From assembly GCA_013339895.1 (NCBI GenBank), contig JABACO010000016.1, forward strand, positions 3,677,767 through 3,741,766: 64,000 nt of DNA, read 5' to 3'. This stretch comes from Ephydatia muelleri. Taxonomy: Eukaryota > Porifera > Demospongiae > Spongillida > Spongillidae. The translations under genes were made by a program, and so were the position numbers. Positions 57,877-64,000 of this stretch are shown one piece after another; positions within the stretch are counted from its first letter, which is position 1; each line of letters begins with the position of its first letter. The notes under the pieces were generated by a model. That model worked only from the letters and a program-made list of their open reading frames with translations, was not told the DNA's origin and made no database searches.

Positions 57877-58876
57877 NNNNNNNNNNNNNNNNNNNNNNNN
57901 NNNNNNNNNNNNNNNNNNNNNNNNNNNNNNNNNNNNNNNNNNNNNNNNNNNNNNNNNNNNNNNNNNNNNNNNNNNNNNNNNNNNNNNNNNNNNNNNNNNN
58001 NNNNNNNNNNNNNNNNNNNNNNNNNNNNNNNNNNNNNNNNNNNNNNNNNNNNNNNNNNNNNNNNNNNNNNNNNNNNNNNNNNNNNNNNNNNNNNNNNNNN
58101 NNNNNNNNNNNNNNNNNNNNNNNNNNNNNNNNNNNNNNNNNNNNNNNNNNNNNNNNNNNNNNNNNNNNNNNNNNNNNNNNNNNNNNNNNNNNNNNNNNNN
58201 NNNNNNNNNNNNNNNNNNNNNNNNNNNNNNNNNNNNNNNNNNNNNNNNNNNNNNNNNNNNNNNNNNNNNNNNNNNNNNNNNNNNNNNNNNNNNNNNNNNN
58301 NNNNNNNNNNNNNNNNNNNNNNNNNNNNNNNNNNNNNNNNNNNNNNNNNNNNNNNNNNNNNNNNNNNNNNNNNNNNNNNNNNNNNNNNNNNNNNNNNNNN
58401 NNNNNNNNNNNNNNNNNNNNNNNNNNNNNNNNNNNNNNNNNNNNNNNNNNNNNNNNNNNNNNNNNNNNNNNNNNNNNNNNNNNNNNNNNNNNNNNNNNNN
58501 NNNNNNNNNNNNNNNNNNNNNNNNNNNNNNNNNNNNNNNNNNNNNNNNNNNNNNNNNNNNNNNNNNNNNNNNNNNNNNNNNNNNNNNNNNNNNNNNNNNN
58601 NNNNNNNNNNNNNNNNNNNNNNNNNNNNNNNNNNNNNNNNNNNNNNNNNNNNNNNNNNNNNNNNNNNNNNNNNNNNNNNNNNNNNNNNNNNNNNNNNNNN
58701 NNNNNNNNNNNNNNNNNNNNNNNNNNNNNNNNNNNNNNNNNNNNNNNNNNNNNNNNNNNNNNNNNNNNNNNNNNNNNNNNNNNNNNNNNNNNNNNNNNNN
58801 NNNNNNNNNNNNNNNNNNNNNNNNNNNNNNNNNNNNNNNNNNNNNNNNNNNNNNNNNNNNNNNNNNNNNNNNNNNN
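57877..58876. other. Assembly gap, exactly 1000 N
   Basis: A round-number gap, so true size is unknown. All frames through it are artefacts. Confidence 1.
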
Positions 58877-60359
58877 TTTGCTGCTCAAGAGCTATTCTCT
58901 CAAAGACTACGGGTAGCAGTTTAAATGTATGATCTGAAGCACAAAATGAAAATAAATTTAATGTTCAAGTTTAACATGTAATCATACATAAATAGCATAG
59001 AAAACTAATACTGTCAGGTCATAACTCTGATAATGATACCTCCACCTGGAGATATGATCAACCTAAGATAGCCAACTGCCTTCTTTTTTCCTGTATCAAC
59101 TGCTCAATATGGATGTACTGTTTGAAAGACCGGTTTCCAGGTAAAGACAATAAGTATTCAGAGTTTAAAGAATAGAGCTTAAAAAAAAAAGAAGTAAAGT
59201 AGTGGAAAGATTTAAACAAATGATACTAGAAAATAAATTGGTGAAAGCAAATATACAAGGAAAGTTATCCATCTCTTCTGGTAGGAGTGGTTTGCCATTA
59301 CCTCCAAATCCATCTCATCTTCAGGTAGGGGGGCTTGGCATTCAAGTAGGAGCTGGGGAGGTGCTTTGCAGCTCTTTACCACAGCTCTGTACCACCCTTT
59401 GTGTTTTGGTGGTAGGAGGGGCTTAGCATCTTCTTGAAAAAAGATCTTGAATTAAAGAAAGATGCCCTACCCCGAATGGAACCCAGCTCCCAAGCCCAAT
59501 GCTGGACAATGGGCAAACTACACCAATGTTCACTCCCCTCCCCCCCTCCCCAATATGAAAAATGTCATACAGTGTTAGCTCTTCTTAATAGCCTAGCACT
59601 GTGCGTCATTTATGATACATGACGTGATTCTACAAGAATTTGTGTTTCTTGTAAAGTGCTACATCAGCAAGGCTCACAAATATAAGGAATACATTGTTCG
59701 GCACATTTCCTGTAAGTTCTCAAAACAACATGATTTGACTCATTATTTTCTGCATGATACAACTTCACATGCCTGACAATTTTATTTAACTTCAGAAAAA
59801 AACAACAGAGCATCACTAACATTCAACTTAGCAAAACTCTTGTATGAGGGAGTTGGTGCTTAGACAATTACTTCCACCAGCTGAGCTTGTTAGTTTCATT
59901 GCCAAACAAGTTCCGATCTTTGCTCTAATACTTAAAGGTCTATCCTTCACAAACAAAGTGTCATTGGTTGTGTAGCAGATTTAGCAATAGCTAGGTGTGC
60001 AACACTATCCACACATCCAATGAACATACATACATGTACACAGGTACAATGCAGCTTATAAATAGGTATACAAATTAGTGTTCCAAAATTCAAAATAATT
60101 GGCCCTACAGTATCGTGGGGGTTTCACTATAGGCTGGGTTTGCTAACCCGAGTTCGTACCGTTGAAAGAAAGAGTCCGTCGTTTCGACCCGATCCGGATG
60201 CCTTAGTGCGTTCCTTCTTTTCACCTTGTACCAAAGCGTTCACGTGTGCACAATTTTACAGTCAAAAATCGCACGCTCGTTTGAAAACTTCAAACCTGAT
60301 CACACCTGACCAATGGTGTCATTTCCTGCATTGGTAAGTATACCGCATTCAGGAGCTTG

Positions 60360-60368
60360 TATATAAAG
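60360..60368 (+). promoter_or_regulatory. TATA box, peptide gene copy 4
   Basis: TATATAAAG, 54 bases before the ATG; the leader is shorter than in copies 1 and 2. Confidence 0.75.
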
Positions 60369-60413
60369 CAGTTAGCTCGCTAAACTGATACTACATTACG
60401 TGGAGTGAGGAGA

Positions 60414-60674
60414 ATGAGATTGGAACTAGTTTGTGCGTTGTTGGTGATTGCTGTGGTTTCCGTCGCTACCTCAGCAGAGGATATTGGCAGTCGAAATGAT
60501 GTCGATGATGAAAGGAGCGTTCGAGATGCCCTCGGCAGTGATGATGGGGAGAGCGCACTAGGCGATGATGACGGGCGGAGCGTTCGAGATGACAACCGCC
60601 ACTGTCACGCATGCTATCATTGCCGTCGTCACAAGCCCCACCACCTTTGCCGTCGTTTATGCCACCGTTGTTAG
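60414..60674 (+). CDS. Secreted six-cysteine peptide precursor, copy 4
   Basis: 86 aa, intact. Variants relative to copy 1: [33 protein letters not shown]. Its mirror at 62620-62880 encodes the same protein. Confidence 0.75.
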   Translation: MRLELVCALLVIAVVSVATSAEDIGSRNDVDDERSVRDALGSDDGESALGDDDGRSVRDDNRHCHACYHCRRHKPHHLCRRLCHRC

Positions 60675-61482
60675 GTCGGTATTTGCATGTCGTGGTTCCC
60701 ATTTCAGTGCGTCATGCAATATCGATGTTGCGTAAACACTTCTCCCACTTCTCTCGCCGCAGAAGGGGCTCTGAACACAATCCGGACCTTTTGTCAAACT
60801 GCTTCAACTATGGAGGACATTGCTATATAGCAACATTAACTGCTTTGCTGACATGTTAGCTATGACATCCGCATTTTAATTTTTTCTTGCTATAAAGGAG
60901 CCCCACAGAGAATATTGCGTTGTATACACGTGTAAACTAATCAGGGCAGTAATTTCCAAGCAGGACCTGGTGCGGTTCACACATGCATGGTACAATGCGG
61001 CCCTCTTCAAAATCGATTGACTTCATTTAGTATCCTGGGCCGGGGACAGTATATATGTGACACATTTTAACTCCTCGCTTGTTGATCATGGGGACAGTAT
61101 AGCACTGATCATTTGATTCGAAAGGTTTTATTATACTAAAAACCGTCACGTTTGCTCACGTATTGCAGAAACTACACATCTTTTCCAAAAATGCAGGGCG
61201 GAAAAGTTCCCGATAGTGTCTGTGACTGTATTAATATTTAAAAAACTGCGATGCTGATCGTTCTGGAGCTCACGGTACTCGAAGGTCACCAATGTACCTC
61301 TCAATTCGTAATACGTTAATGGCGCGTAACGCCCGGGAAATGCAATTACTTTGCACACTTGTATTAACGAACAGATCAATAGCGGTAGGACCCTTGTACA
61401 TAGGTACCTATTTGGTGGACACTCCTACCTGAAGATGTGGCCGTTTTGAACTCTACAGGGTATCGGACCTTGTAACGTCGGT

Positions 61483-61810
61483 ACCCCGCACCCAAAAAGA
61501 ATTTTCACATATACTAATGTGTGGTATGCTGTGTTAAAATAAGAACCCGATAGCGTTAATATTTCGGAAGATATATCGATTTACATTTAATAAAATTCAC
61601 AAGACCCATTTTCGTATAGAACGTTCCATATATCTATATAGATACATAGATACATGTAAACAGTCAACAGTGTATAGACCAGTGGGACCTATTTGAAACT
61701 TTCCCCTTTGCGACAGAGTTTAGGCTATAATCTCTGTATCGCATTGCGAATCAACGCTGGATTTCGCTTTAACCTACGGCCCTGCGACGACATGCATGTG
61801 GATTTCTGTG
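61483..61810. other. Spacer of the large inverted duplication
   Basis: About 330 bases, unpaired overall. Contains the outer part of a palindromic MITE half (GATAGCGTTAATATTTCGGA); no gene. Confidence 0.8.
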
Positions 61811-62619
61811 ACCGACGTTACAAGGTCCGATACCCTGTAGAGTTCAAAACGGCCACATCTTCAGGTAGGAGTGTCCACCAAATAGGTACCTATGTACAAG
61901 GGTCCTACCGCTATTGATCTGTTCGTTAATACAAGTGTGCAAAGTAATTGCATATTTCCCGGGCGTTACGCGCCATTAACGTATTACGAATTGAGAGGTA
62001 ATGGTGACCTTTCGAGTACCGTGAGCTCCAGAACGATCAGCATCGCAGTTTTTTAAATATTAATACAGTCACAGACACTATCGGGAACTTTTCCGCCCTG
62101 CATTTTTGGAAAAGATGTGTAGTTTCTGCAATACGTGAGCAAACGTGACGGTTTTTAGTATAATAAAACCTTTCGAATCAAATGATCAGTGCTATACTGT
62201 CCCCATGATCAACAAGCGAGGAGTTAAAATGTGTCACATATATACTGTCCCCGGCCCAGGATACTAAATGAAGTCAATCGATTTTGAAGAGGGCCGCATT
62301 GTACCATGCATGTGTGAACCGCACCAGGTCCTGCTTGGAAATTACTGCCCTGATTAGTTTACACGTGTATACAACGCAATATTCTCTGTGGGGCTCCTTT
62401 ATAGCAAGAAAAAATTAAAATGCGGATGTCATAGCTAACATGTCAGCAAAGCAGTTAATGTTGCTATATAGCAATGTCCTCCATAGTTGAAGCAGTTTGA
62501 CAAAAGGTCCGGATTGTGTTCAGAGCCCCTTCTGCGGCGAGAGAAGTGGGAGAAGTGTTTACGCAACATCGATATTGCATGACGCACTGAAATGGGAACC
62601 ACGACATGCAAATACCGAC

Positions 62620-62880
62620 CTAACAACGGTGGCATAAACGACGGCAAAGGTGGTGGGGCTTGTGACGACGGCAATGATAGCATGCGTGACAGTGGCGGTT
62701 GTCATCTCGAACGCTCCGCCCGTCATCATCGCCTAGTGCGCTCTCCCCATCATCACTGCCGAGGGCATCTCGAACGCTCCTTTCATCATCGACATCATTT
62801 CGACTGCCAATATCCTCTGCTGAGGTAGCGACGGAAACCACAGCAATCACCAACAACGCACAAACTAGTTCCAATCTCAT
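62620..62880 (-). CDS. Secreted six-cysteine peptide precursor, copy 5
   Basis: Identical protein to copy 4, in the right arm of the inverted duplication. If the palindrome is an assembly error this copy does not exist separately. Confidence 0.7.
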   Translation of the reverse strand: MRLELVCALLVIAVVSVATSAEDIGSRNDVDDERSVRDALGSDDGESALGDDDGRSVRDDNRHCHACYHCRRHKPHHLCRRLCHRC

Positions 62881-62925
62881 TCTCCTCACTCCACGTAATG
62901 TAGTATCAGTTTAGCGAGCTAACTG

Positions 62926-62934
62926 CTTTATATA
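62926..62934 (-). promoter_or_regulatory. TATA box, peptide gene copy 5
   Basis: Mirror of 60360-60368. Confidence 0.72.
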
Positions 62935-64000
62935 CAAGCTCCTGAATGCGGTATACTTACCAATGCAGGAAATGACACCATTGGTCAGGTGTGATCAGGT
63001 TTGAAGTTTTCAAACGAGCGTGCGATTTTTGACTGTAAAATTGTGCACACGTGAACGCTTTGGTACAAGGTGAAAAGAAGGAACGCACTAAGGCATCCGG
63101 ATCGGGTCGAAACGACGGACTCTTTCTTTCAACGGTACGAACTCGGGTTAGCAAACCCAGCCTATAGTGAAACCCCCACGATACTGTAGGGCCAATTATT
63201 TTGAATTTTGGAACACTAATTTGTATACCTATTTATAAGCTGCATTGTACCTGTGTACATGTATGTATGTTCATTGGATGTGTGGATAGTGTTGCACACC
63301 TAGCTATTGCTAAATCTGCTACACAACCAATGACACTTTGTTTGTGAAGGATAGACCTTTAAGTATTAGAGCAAAGATCGGAACTTGTTTGGCAATGAAA
63401 CTAACAAGCTCAGCTGGTGGAAGTAATTGTCTAAGCACCAACTCCCTCATACAAGAGTTTTGCTAAGTTGAATGTTATGATGCTCTGTTGTTTTTTTCTG
63501 AAGTTAAATAAAATTGTCAGGCATGTGAAGTTGTATCATGCAGAAAATAATGAGTCAAATCATGTTGTTTTGAGAACTTACAGGAAATGTGCCGAACAAT
63601 GTATTCCTTATATTTGTGAGCCTTGCTGATGTAGCACTTTACAAGAAACACAAATTCTTGTAGAATCACGTCATGTATCATAAATGACGCACAGTGCTAG
63701 GCTATTAAGAAGAGCTAACACTGTATGACATTTTTCATATTGGGGAGGGGGGAGGGGAGTGAACATTGGTGTAGTTTGCCCATTGTCCAGCATTGGGCTT
63801 GGGAGCTGGGTTCCATTCGGGGTAGGGCATCTTTCTTTAATTCAAGATCTTTTTTCAAGAAGATGCTAAGCCCCTCCTACCACCAAAACACAAAGGGTGG
63901 TACAGAGCTGTGGTAAAGAGCTGCAAAGCACCTCCCCAGCTCCTACTTGAATGCCAAGCCCCCCTACCTGAAGATGAGATGGATTTGGAGGTAATGGCAA

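Larger units (their letters stand above)
59294..61482 (+). repeat. Large inverted duplication, left arm (at least ~2.2 kb)
   Basis: Reverse complement of 61811-64000 (position x pairs with about 123294 minus x). Very few differences, including a 2-bp indel near 61340 and small indels near 61295 and 59818. The right arm is cut by the window end, so full length is unknown. Confidence 0.95.
61811..64000 (-). repeat. Large inverted duplication, right arm (truncated by window)
   Basis: Mirror of 59294-61482, starting ACCGACGTTACAAGG and continuing to the last base of the window. Confidence 0.95.

Noticed and set aside
57782-58932. Open frames of more than 350 residues across the N block
   Set aside because: They consist of undetermined bases; no coding evidence.

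Overview
This is eukaryotic, metazoan-type DNA: split genes with GT/AG introns, Ty3/gypsy, piggyBac, P-like and non-LTR element remains, MITEs and abundant GT microsatellites. The laminin-type genes and the WDR24 and APTX orthologues are animal-like. The KADPEKKKASVRDT-type repeat ORF and the compact gene spacing make a demosponge or similar early-branching animal my best guess, which is inference only.

Layout: (1) 0.5-2.0 kb, minus strand: two exons of a secreted laminin-N-terminal (LN) plus laminin-EGF gene that runs off the left edge. (2) 2-12 kb: a mobile-element zone with a 133-bp-arm hairpin, a repeat-rich multi-exon ORF (4.0-6.0 kb, minus), a gypsy LTR/gag fragment flanked by an inverted LTR piece (6.8-7.8 kb), a P-element/THAP9-like fragment (7.9-8.35 kb) and a decayed coiled-coil ORF set (9.5-10.6 kb, minus). 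(3) 12.6-14.4 kb, plus: a divergent LN/EGF paralogue, apparently cut short after its first EGF module. (4) 16.0-16.6 kb, minus: an intronless aprataxin gene. (5) 16.7-43.36 kb, plus: a complete 25-exon WDR24 (GATOR2 subunit) gene. All exon phases join and predict 768 aa. Its start codon lies 84 bp from that of aprataxin, so the two share a short divergent promoter. WDR24 introns hold LINE remains, a piggyBac copy with TTAA target duplication, an antisense tRNA-Lys(CUU), minisatellites, MITEs and a dead copy of the peptide gene described next. (6) 43.9-49 kb: several nested, frameshifted copies of one non-LTR retrotransposon with an apparent C-terminal CCHH finger and restriction-like endonuclease motif. 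(7) 50-64 kb: a segmentally duplicated array carrying five intact copies (and one pseudogene back at 40.6 kb) of an 86-aa secreted precursor. Each has a signal peptide, an acidic pro-region with two RSVR|D sites and a basic six-cysteine C-terminal peptide, behind a conserved TATA box. The array also holds nested palindromic MITEs, a decayed duplicate of WDR24 exon 24, a 1000-N assembly gap and a ~2.2-kb-arm inverted duplication reaching the right edge.

The housekeeping genes are ordinary. The peptide family in its palindrome- and MITE-rich array is the best candidate for something undescribed. I recognise no published family for it.
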